The notes below the pieces were generated by a model. That model ran no database searches and was not told the origin of the DNA. It was given only the letters and a program-made list of their open reading frames with translations. This document shows, piece by piece, positions 57,502-64,000 of a DNA stretch of 64,000 nt (positions within the stretch are counted from its first letter, which is position 1; each line of letters opens with the position of its first letter). A program made the translations under genes and the position numbers. This DNA comes from Pseudomonas sp. NKUCC02_KPG (GTDB lineage: Bacteria > Pseudomonadota > Gammaproteobacteria > Pseudomonadales > Pseudomonadaceae): positions 248,001 to 312,000 of the forward strand of contig NZ_JAHKRC010000001.1 of assembly GCF_019345465.1 (NCBI RefSeq), in the 5' to 3' direction.

Positions 57502-58283
57502 ATGCCGCTACTCCCCAGACCATTCACCGTGTCATGCATGAAATCAAACGTCGCAAGCTTGAAGTGCTGCGGGTCGTCGACCTGACCCCGCGCATGCGCC
57601 GTATTACCCTGGGTGGACCAGAGCTGGCGGGCTTCATCAGTCTTGGCAGCGACGATCACGTAAAGCTGTTTTTCCCGCAAACCGAGCAAGAGCTGGCAGC
57701 GCTGGAAAATCTGGAATTGAGTGCCGGTCTGAAAGGCAACGTCATGGCGCCGATGCGCGACTACACACCGCGCCGCTATGACTTGAACACCTTTGAGCTG
57801 GACATCGACTTTGTACTGCACGGTGACGGTCCCGCTGCCACCTGGGCCGCTCAGGCCGAGCCTGGTCAGTACTTGCATATTGGTGGCCCAAGAGGCTCGA
57901 TGGTAGTGCCGGACATCTTCGACAGTTATGTGCTGATCGGTGACGAAACCGCACTGCCTGCCATCGCCCGCCGACTGGAAGAGCTGCCTGCCAATCGCCG
58001 CGCCTTAGTGGTGGTCGAGGTGGAAAACGCCCTTGAGGAACAGCCCCTGCACAGTGCCGCGTCGGTCGAGGTGATCTGGGTACATCGCGATGTGCCTGGG
58101 CAGGACGTGCTCAAGACTGTTGCCGGGTTAAGCATGCCTTCAGGAGAGCTCTACACCTGGGTTGCGACCGAAAGCGCGTTGTCGCGCAAGGTGCGCCGGG
58201 TACTGCTCGACACCCACGGTTTGAACGAAGAGTTCGTCAAAGCCGTGGGGTATTGGCGCCTGGAAGGTGGTGCTGAAGAGTAG
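57498..58283 (+). CDS. Siderophore-interacting ferric reductase (YqjH-like)
   Basis: 261 residues. Flavin-binding RDYTPRRYD and HGDGPAATWAAQAEPGQYLH with GGPRGSMVVP match the SIP/ViuB group that reduces ferric siderophores with NADPH in the cytoplasm. The C-terminal half (LIGDETALPAIARRLEELPA) is the NADPH domain. It is co-translated with the PadR regulator, giving a metal-responsive iron-release module. Confidence 0.9.
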   Translation: MNAATPQTIHRVMHEIKRRKLEVLRVVDLTPRMRRITLGGPELAGFISLGSDDHVKLFFPQTEQELAALENLELSAGLKGNVMAPMRDYTPRRYDLNTFELDIDFVLHGDGPAATWAAQAEPGQYLHIGGPRGSMVVPDIFDSYVLIGDETALPAIARRLEELPANRRALVVVEVENALEEQPLHSAASVEVIWVHRDVPGQDVLKTVAGLSMPSGELYTWVATESALSRKVRRVLLDTHGLNEEFVKAVGYWRLEGGAEE

Positions 58284-58301
58284 GACTCACGGCAAAATCC
58301 G

Positions 58302-58387
58302 GTGGGAGCGGGCTTGCTCGCGATGCTAGCAACGGGGGTTTGTCTGAATTGCCTGAATGAGGCTATCGCGAGCAAGCCCGCTCCCAC
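58302..58387. repeat. REP pair (BIME)
   Basis: GTGGGAGCGGGCTTGCTCGC plus GAT (58302-58324) and its reverse complement (58365-58387) flank 40 bases between convergent genes. Confidence 0.88.
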
Positions 58388-58403
58388 AAAAGCCAGGCCG
58401 GGA

Positions 58404-59039
58404 TCAGGCCCGCTGGCCCCTGTAACGATCCACTGCCACCACCGCCAGCGCGACCGCAACAAATCCTGCCAGAATCCCGCCTGCATTGATAAACGCTTGC
58501 CCGTAGCCCAATTTCTCGACATCGATAAACGGATACGGGTACACACCCAACAGGTGCCCGCGCAGCAGGATGTAAGCGAAATACAGGACCGGGTACAGCA
58601 TCCAGAGCCCTATATGGCTCACCCGCAACACCCCTTTCGGCACGTAAAACCACCAGTACAACGCAAACAGCACCGGCATCACGTCATGCAATAGTTCATT
58701 GGCCAACCATTGCCAGCCTTCAGGCTGCCAGAGCTGGCGCAGCAACAGGCTATATGCCGCTCCCACTAGGATAATGCTGACGGCAATGCCGCTACTGACC
58801 CACGGCTGCAAGAAAAACGTCCTGCCCTTTGAGCTGCGGGCGTCTGCGGTATACGTCAACACGCAGGCGGCAAGGGTGTTGGTCAAAATGGTGAAAAAGC
58901 TGAAATAGCTCACCAGCCCGCCTACCACATTCGCTCCGCTCATCCAGCGGGCGAACAGTACCAGCTCAAGCTGAATGGCCAGGCCGCTCCAGCCCAGGAT
59001 TGCCATCACGGTGCACAGCGTGCGTGACGCGACACTCAT
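58404..59039 (-). CDS. Pr6Pr-like membrane protein
   Basis: 211 residues from the ATG at 59039, seven bases after the VF530 stop; ATG 59072 would overlap that gene by 26 bases. Six hydrophobic segments, with FSFFTILTNTLAACVLTYTA and the conserved YPYPFIDVEKLGYGQAFINA end, match the Pr6Pr/FAR-17a-like family of unknown function. No catalytic residues can be named. Confidence 0.78.
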   Translation of the reverse strand: MSVASRTLCTVMAILGWSGLAIQLELVLFARWMSGANVVGGLVSYFSFFTILTNTLAACVLTYTADARSSKGRTFFLQPWVSSGIAVSIILVGAAYSLLLRQLWQPEGWQWLANELLHDVMPVLFALYWWFYVPKGVLRVSHIGLWMLYPVLYFAYILLRGHLLGVYPYPFIDVEKLGYGQAFINAGGILAGFVAVALAVVAVDRYRGQRA

Positions 59040-59046
59040 TGGCCGA

Positions 59047-59277
59047 TCAAATTTCGCGTTTGGTACGGGCATATTTCACGTACAGCTTCTCGACCTTTTC
59101 CCGCGCCCACGGGGTTTTACGCAAGAACGTCAGGCTCGACTTGATGCTCGGGTCGCTCTTGAAGCAACGAATATCAATACGCTCGGCCAGCCCTTCCCAC
59201 TCGTAATGCGCCACCAGCGCAGTGAGGATCTGTTCCAGCGTCACGCCGTGCAATGGGTTGTTGTTGGATTCAGTCAT
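59047..59277 (-). CDS. VF530-family small DNA-binding protein
   Basis: 76 residues: [40 protein letters not shown] and [17 protein letters not shown] are the VF530 (DUF2132) signature. A structure of a Vibrio relative suggested DNA binding; the biological role is unknown. Co-directional with the Pr6Pr-like gene. Confidence 0.92.
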   Translation of the reverse strand: MTESNNNPLHGVTLEQILTALVAHYEWEGLAERIDIRCFKSDPSIKSSLTFLRKTPWAREKVEKLYVKYARTKREI

Positions 59278-59415
59278 GCCGGACCTTTAAAGCAATAGAG
59301 AGAAAGCCGCGCACCTTAGCCGAGCACCTGCTCAGGGGGAAGTGCATTCGGTACGGAGCAAGTCTAGCCGTGACCCGGCACCCAAATGAAAGTTCCGCTT
59401 GGACACCATTAAAGT

Positions 59416-59436
59416 GATGTTATATTGTAACTATAG
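59416..59436 (+). promoter_or_regulatory. Zur-box-like site
   Basis: TGATGTTATATTGTAACTAT contains GTTATA-T-TGTAAC (59420-59432), near the GTTATA/TATAAC palindrome of gammaproteobacterial Zur sites. It lies about 60 bases before a zinc-receptor-like gene. Confidence 0.65.
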
Positions 59437-59496
59437 CTTTCAATTCAAAGAGCGCTCAGCGCCGCTTTCATTCGTCACCTTGCCAAGGAACTTGCA

Positions 59497-61533
59497 ATGT
59501 CCTCCCCTGCCTTCCCACGTCATCTACGACGTCTTCACCTGACACCGCTCGCCACCGCACTGCTGCTCGCCTCCCCTGCCTATGCCCTCGAACTGCAACC
59601 GCAGGTCATTACCGGCAACCCGTTGGGCAACAGCCAATCAGCGTCACCCACCACGGTGCTTGAAGGCGACGATCTGACCCTGCAACAGCAAGGCAGCCTG
59701 GGCGAAACCCTCAACAAACAGCCGGGTGTTTCTTCTTCCTACTTCGGCCCCGGCGCCAGCCGCCCGATCATTCGCGGGCTGGATGGCGACCGCATTCGCA
59801 TCCTGCGCAACGGCGTCGGTGCATTGGATGCCTCGTCACTGTCTTACGATCACGCGGTGCCACTGGACCCGGTCAACGTTGAGCGCATCGAAATCGTGCG
59901 CGGCCCGGCGGCCTTGCTGTACGGCGGCAACGCCATCGGCGGCGTGGTCAACACCTTCGACAACCGCATCCCCACCGAAGCCATCGAAGGCATTCACGGC
60001 GCGGGCGAACTGCGCTACGGCGGCGCAGCCACCACCCGAAGCAGTGCTGGCAAACTGGAAGCCGGTGATGGCACCTTCGCCCTGCACCTGGATGCCAACG
60101 CTCGCGAATTCAATGACCTGAAAATCCCGGGTTATGCCCGTAGCCGTCATGCACCCGAAAGCGAAGATGGCGTCGAAAAGAAAGGCCGTTTAGGCAACAG
60201 CAACGGCCGCCAGGACGGCGGCGCAGTGGGCGGTTCCTACACGTGGGATGATGGCTACGCAGGTCTGTCCTACAGCACTTACGACGCCAACTACGGCTCA
60301 CCGGCCGAGCAGGACGTGCGTATCCGCATGAAACAGGATCACTACGCGTTCGCCTCCGAGATACGCAACCTGCAGGGCCCTTTCAGCTCGCTGAAACTGG
60401 ATGCCGGCTACACCGATTACGAGCACCGCGAAATCGAGGGCGGCGAAGTCGGCACTACGTTCAAGAACAAGGGTTACGAAGCCCGCGTCGAAGCCCGCCA
60501 TGTGCCGATCGGCCCGCTGGAAGGGGTGGTCGGCGCACAGGTCAATCGCAACGAGTTCTCGGCCCTGGGCGAAGAAGCCTTCGTGCCGCAGACCGATACC
60601 AACAGCGGCGCGCTGTTTATTCTCGAAGAGCTGCAAGCCACCGAGCGACTGAAACTCAGCCTCGGCGGGCGCCTGGAGCGCACCGTGGTCGACCCGGACG
60701 CCAAGGGCAATGAGCGCTTTTCTGCGGCCGACCGCTCCAAAAGTTTCACCGCAGGCAGCCTGTCTTCGGGCGCGGTGTTCACCCTTACCCCTATCTGGTC
60801 GCTGGCCGCCACCCTGGGCTACACCGAACGCGCCCCGACGTTTTATGAGCTGTACGCCAATGGCGCCCACGTCGCCACCGGCACCTACGAAGTGGGCAGT
60901 GCCACTCTGTCGAAGGAAAAAGCCGTGTCCAGCGATCTGGCACTGCGCTTTGACAATGGCACCCACAAGGGCAGCGTTGGCGTTTTCTACAGCCACTTCT
61001 CCAACTACATCGGCCTGCTGGGCACAGGTCGTACGCTGAATGACGAAGGAGAACCCGACGCCGATGGTATTCCGGAATACACCTATTCCGGAGTTCGGGC
61101 ACGCTTCACAGGCTTTGAAGCCAAAGATCACTGGAAGCTGGGTGAAAGCGCCTACGGCAAATTTGCTTTGGAGCTGTCCGGTGACTACACCCGGGCCACC
61201 AACCTCGACACAGGCGAAGCGTTGCCCCGCATTGCCCCACTGCGCCTGAGCAGTGGCCTGCTATGGGAACTTGACCGCTGGCAGGCGCGTATTGACGTCG
61301 AGCACGCCAGTAATCAGGGCCGTGTGCCGGCCAACGAATCGGGGACCGATGGCTACACAACCCTGGGCGCCAGCGCCGGTTATCACTTCGATGTGGGCAG
61401 CAGTCAGTGGCTGGCGTTCGTCAAAGGCGACAACCTGACCAACCAGACCGTGCGCTATGCCAGCTCGATTTTGCGCGACATAGCACCCGCCCCCGGGCGC
61501 GGTATCGAGGTCGGCCTGCGCACCACGTTCTAA
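59497..61533 (+). CDS. TonB-dependent receptor, ZnuD-like (zinc)
   Basis: 678 residues. A signal peptide ends near residue 30 (LLASPAYA). The plug domain has GETLNKQPGVSSSYFGPGAS, PIIRGLDGDRIRILRNGVGA, DASSLSYDHAVP and VERIEIVRGPAALLYGGNAI; the barrel ends RGIEVGLRTTF with a terminal Phe. The LDASSLSxDHAV plug motif and acidic/His loops are features of ZnuD, the zinc/haem receptor, and of P. aeruginosa PA0781, controlled by Zur. The upstream Zur-type box supports zinc as substrate. It draws TonB energy for uptake across the outer membrane. Confidence 0.88.
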   Translation: MSSPAFPRHLRRLHLTPLATALLLASPAYALELQPQVITGNPLGNSQSASPTTVLEGDDLTLQQQGSLGETLNKQPGVSSSYFGPGASRPIIRGLDGDRIRILRNGVGALDASSLSYDHAVPLDPVNVERIEIVRGPAALLYGGNAIGGVVNTFDNRIPTEAIEGIHGAGELRYGGAATTRSSAGKLEAGDGTFALHLDANAREFNDLKIPGYARSRHAPESEDGVEKKGRLGNSNGRQDGGAVGGSYTWDDGYAGLSYSTYDANYGSPAEQDVRIRMKQDHYAFASEIRNLQGPFSSLKLDAGYTDYEHREIEGGEVGTTFKNKGYEARVEARHVPIGPLEGVVGAQVNRNEFSALGEEAFVPQTDTNSGALFILEELQATERLKLSLGGRLERTVVDPDAKGNERFSAADRSKSFTAGSLSSGAVFTLTPIWSLAATLGYTERAPTFYELYANGAHVATGTYEVGSATLSKEKAVSSDLALRFDNGTHKGSVGVFYSHFSNYIGLLGTGRTLNDEGEPDADGIPEYTYSGVRARFTGFEAKDHWKLGESAYGKFALELSGDYTRATNLDTGEALPRIAPLRLSSGLLWELDRWQARIDVEHASNQGRVPANESGTDGYTTLGASAGYHFDVGSSQWLAFVKGDNLTNQTVRYASSILRDIAPAPGRGIEVGLRTTF

Positions 61534-61563
61534 GCAAGCAACTCCCAGCACACGACACAACCT

Positions 61564-61648
61564 GTGGGAGCGGGCTTGCCTTCGATGCAGACGCCCCGGT
61601 GTTCCTGCCGGACCGCGCCGAAAGCATCGCGAGCAAGCCCGCTCCCAC
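61564..61648. repeat. Imperfect REP pair (BIME)
   Basis: GTGGGAGCGGGCTTGCCTTC (from 61564) and a full reverse unit GCATCGCGAGCAAGCCCGCT plus CCCAC (61624-61648). The left unit has a changed end, so pairing is partial. Confidence 0.82.
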
Positions 61649-61840
61649 ACTGCTCCTGCCCTTCTGGCGTTTGCTGGCACCCCATTACCTGTCAACGTGG
61701 CACTCTGTGCTCAATACCGTCTTTGGTCGTAACTACCTGCCAACAGCACCGAACATGAGACAAAAAGCCCCTGGGACGATGGGTCGCAGCACACTGTTAC
61801 AGAATCAGAAATGATCCATGTCACTTAAAGTGCTGTTTCT

Positions 61841-61889
61841 AAACGATTCAGGGCTTTATCATTTCCGCACAAAGGGCTGAAACGATTCA
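61841..61889 (+). promoter_or_regulatory. Direct repeat before oprB
   Basis: AAACGATTCA occurs at 61841-61850 and 61880-61889 in the same orientation, 39 bases apart, each next to GGGCT. It may be a regulator site for the porin gene; no regulator can be named. Confidence 0.35.
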
Positions 61890-61980
61890 TTCTCCCTTAA
61901 ATCTGAAGTGCATGCCCTGCCCCCAAAGACAGCGCTACCCACAGCCACAGCCATACCTATAAAGACTCGCATCTCGACTT

Positions 61981-63363
61981 ATGTCCACACTCCTGAATAT
62001 GCGCAAACACAGCGCGCTGCTTCCTGTTGCCGGGCAAAAAGCCCTGGCATTGATCGGCGGCATGACCGCTCTTGGCCTGGCCACCTGCGTGCAGGCAGCA
62101 CCCGCCTTTGACTCCGACTCCAAGTGGATGCTCGGCGATTGGGGCGGCACCCGCAGCGAACTGGAAAAACAGGGCTATGCCTTCTCTCTCGATTACGTGG
62201 GCGAAGTGGGCTCGAACCTGCATGGCGGCTATGACCATGACCGTACGGCGCGCTACAGCGACCAGTTCGGCCTGGGCACGCACCTGGACCTGCAAAAAAT
62301 TCTGGGCTGGGACGACGCCGAGTTCCAACTGACGATTACCCATCGCAGCGGCAACAACATCAGCAACGATCGCATCAACGATCCACGGGTTGGCGGTTTC
62401 ACCTCGGCCCAGGAAGTCTGGGGTCGCGGTCAAACCACCCGCCTGACGCAGATGTGGTACCAGCAGAAGTTCTTTGATCAGAAGCTCGACATCAAGGTCG
62501 GCCGCTTTGGTCAGGGCGAAGACTTCAACAGCTTCCCGTGCGACTTCCAGAACCTGGCGTTCTGCGGCTCCCAGGTGGGCAACTGGGCTGGCAGCATCTG
62601 GTACAACTGGCCCGTCAGCCAGTGGGCACTGCGGGTCAAATATCACCTGACGCCCGAGCTGTACGCACAGGTCGGCGCCTATGAGCAAAACCCGTCGAAC
62701 CTGGATCGCGGAAACGGATTCAAACTCAGCGGTAGCGGTACCCAGGGCGCGGTACTGCCGATTGAACTGGTGTGGACGCCAAAAATTAATGGCCTGCCAG
62801 GGGAATACCGCGCGGGTTACTACTACAGTAATGCCAAGGCAACAGATGCTTACAAAGATGCCAACGGCCAGCCTGCCGCCTTGACGGGTGAAGCGTATCG
62901 CAGCAGTTCGAGCAAACACGGGATGTGGCTGGGCGTGCAACAACAGCTCACTACCCGCGCCAGCGATCAGTCGAGGGGCTTGAGTGTGTTCGCCAATGCC
63001 ACTATGCATGACAAGAAAACCAACGCCGTGGACAACTATGTCCAGGCAGGTGTCGTCTACAAAGGCGTGTTCGATGCGCGGCCCAAGGACGACATCGGCT
63101 TTGCCATGGCGCGGGTTCACGTCAATCCGGCTTATCGCAAGAATGCCCAGGCCACTAATCAGGCCCGTGCCGTCTACGACTTCGACAACCCGGCCTACTT
63201 GCCGCCTCAGGACACAGAGTACAGCGCCGAACTGTATTACGGCGTGCACGTCACAAACTGGCTGACCATTCGACCGAACCTGCAATACATCCGTCACCCG
63301 GGTGGCGTCAGTCAGCTGGATGACGCGCTGATTGGCGGTCTGAAAATTCAAAGTTCGTTCTGA
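61981..63363 (+). CDS. oprB: Carbohydrate-selective porin OprB
   Basis: 460 residues from ATG 61981 (ATG 61999 is possible). A signal peptide of about 39 residues ends TCVQA. The mature start FDSDSKWMLGDWGGTRSELE and LDYVGEVGSNLHGG are typical of OprB, a 16-strand outer-membrane channel for glucose and other sugars; the C-terminus ends in Phe (GGLKIQSSF). It stands directly before gcd, so sugar entry and periplasmic oxidation are linked. Confidence 0.95.
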   Translation: MSTLLNMRKHSALLPVAGQKALALIGGMTALGLATCVQAAPAFDSDSKWMLGDWGGTRSELEKQGYAFSLDYVGEVGSNLHGGYDHDRTARYSDQFGLGTHLDLQKILGWDDAEFQLTITHRSGNNISNDRINDPRVGGFTSAQEVWGRGQTTRLTQMWYQQKFFDQKLDIKVGRFGQGEDFNSFPCDFQNLAFCGSQVGNWAGSIWYNWPVSQWALRVKYHLTPELYAQVGAYEQNPSNLDRGNGFKLSGSGTQGAVLPIELVWTPKINGLPGEYRAGYYYSNAKATDAYKDANGQPAALTGEAYRSSSSKHGMWLGVQQQLTTRASDQSRGLSVFANATMHDKKTNAVDNYVQAGVVYKGVFDARPKDDIGFAMARVHVNPAYRKNAQATNQARAVYDFDNPAYLPPQDTEYSAELYYGVHVTNWLTIRPNLQYIRHPGGVSQLDDALIGGLKIQSSF

Positions 63364-63379
63364 CGAGCGGACTGCAACG

Positions 63380-63396
63380 GCAACCTTGAAGGTTGC
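63380..63396 (+). terminator. Small hairpin after oprB
   Basis: GCAACCTT-G-AAGGTTGC stem, without a T-run. It may mark the oprB 3' end, with gcd partly expressed by read-through. Confidence 0.4.
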
Positions 63397-63493
63397 AATC
63401 AAACACCTATTTAGCTGATTCACTCCCGCGCCGGTTCGTCCTTTCAAGACACACCCTCGCGGGAACACCTCTAACGTAACGGAGAACCACACT

Positions 63494-64000
63494 ATGAGCA
63501 CTGATGGTGCTTTCAGTCGAAGCCGCCTGCTACCGAGCCTTCTCGGTATCTTGCTGCTGCTAATGGGCCTGGCCATGTTGGCCGGGGGTATCAAACTGAT
63601 CACGTTGGGCGGGTCGTGGTACTACCTGCTGGCCGGTATCGGTTTTGGCTTGTCGGGCGCGCTGCTGATTGCCGGGCGCCGTGCGGCACTGACGCTGTAC
63701 GCGCTGGTATTGTTCGCCAGCACCGTGTGGGCACTGATGGAAGTCGGTCTGGACTGGTGGCAACTGGTGCCACGCCTGGCCGTGTGGTTCGCCATCGGTA
63801 TCGTTCTGCTGCTGCCTTGGTTCCGTCGCCCGGTTCTGCGCGGTCAGTCGGCACCTGTGGCTACCGGCGCGCTGAGCGTTGCCGTGGTATTGGCAGGCCT
63901 GGCAGCACTGGCCAGCCAGTTCACCAGCCCGGGTGAAGTCAAAGGCCAACTGGACCGTGATGCCGTACCTGGCATGACCAACACCGCACCGGCCATGCCG
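63494..64000 (+). CDS. gcd: Membrane glucose dehydrogenase (PQQ), N-terminal part
   Basis: The first 169 residues from the ATG at 63494 (ACGGAGAA upstream); the frame runs off the right edge. Five hydrophobic helices (LLGILLLLMGLAMLAGGIKL, YYLLAGIGFGLSGALLIAG, LYALVLFASTVWALMEVGL, LAVWFAIGIVLLLPWF, VAVVLAGLAALASQ) form the quinone-reducing anchor. The PQQ propeller that oxidises glucose to gluconolactone in the periplasm lies outside the window. Position after oprB fits Pseudomonas. Confidence 0.92.
   Translation, partial: MSTDGAFSRSRLLPSLLGILLLLMGLAMLAGGIKLITLGGSWYYLLAGIGFGLSGALLIAGRRAALTLYALVLFASTVWALMEVGLDWWQLVPRLAVWFAIGIVLLLPWFRRPVLRGQSAPVATGALSVAVVLAGLAALASQFTSPGEVKGQLDRDAVPGMTNTAPAMP

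Noticed and set aside
61957..63603. Long open frame on the minus strand across oprB
   Set aside because: Antisense shadow of a clear porin gene caused by high GC at third positions; its protein has no recognisable features or ribosome site.

Overview
The window is chromosomal DNA of a fluorescent-type Pseudomonas. Gene content and order match that genus: metG-rnfB-nth, argG-motY-pyrC-rnt-tsaA-bfd-bfr-grxD-argF, glpFKRD, the acidic amino acid transporter aatJQMP with aauSR, and oprB next to gcd. Short REP sequences of the type common in the P. fluorescens/P. putida lineage recur from about 23 kb onward. No tRNA, rRNA, IS element, integrase or CRISPR array was seen.

Layout. 0-2.5 kb: end of metG, an rnfB without partner rnf genes, nth, and a small envelope-associated gene. 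2.5-4.8 kb: an accessory patch with an orphan BvgA/EvgA-like response regulator, about 0.9 kb of G-poor, A/C-rich DNA without genes, and an unrecognised two-membrane-segment protein. 4.8-14 kb: core genes for arginine and pyrimidine synthesis, RNA processing, flagellar MotY, peroxiredoxin, iron storage (bfd, bfr) and glutaredoxin. 14-19.6 kb: the glycerol regulon, with matching GlpR-type operators before glpF and glpD. 19.6-26.6 kb: aatJQMP and aauSR, with a sigma-54 promoter and two AauR-type inverted repeats before aatJ. 26.6-28.8 kb: glpM, then an arginase-fold gene and two small DMT membrane proteins behind a second sigma-54-type promoter.

29.8-37.1 kb holds the most interesting locus: six translationally coupled or close genes (HAD phosphatase, class III aminotransferase, alpha/beta hydrolase, GNAT-fold transferase, histidine kinase, NtrC-class activator). 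A sigma-54 promoter precedes the first gene, with a palindromic enhancer candidate about 75 bp upstream of it. It looks like a self-regulated biosynthetic operon whose product I cannot name. 37.1-44.3 kb holds an insecticidal Tc toxin A subunit split into two adjacent genes (TccA-like, TccB-like), with no TcB or TcC gene in the window. It lies against a broken metE remnant and an intact metR.

46.4-64 kb returns to ordinary accessory and core genes: GNAT, LysE exporter, NUDIX, an FMN glutamate-synthase-like protein with a small monooxygenase, OpgC-like membrane protein, amino acid permease, a large class A penicillin-binding protein, a PadR regulator with a siderophore-interacting reductase (YqjI/YqjH type), a Pr6Pr-like membrane protein, VF530, a ZnuD-like zinc receptor behind a Zur-type box, OprB porin, and the start of glucose dehydrogenase gcd.
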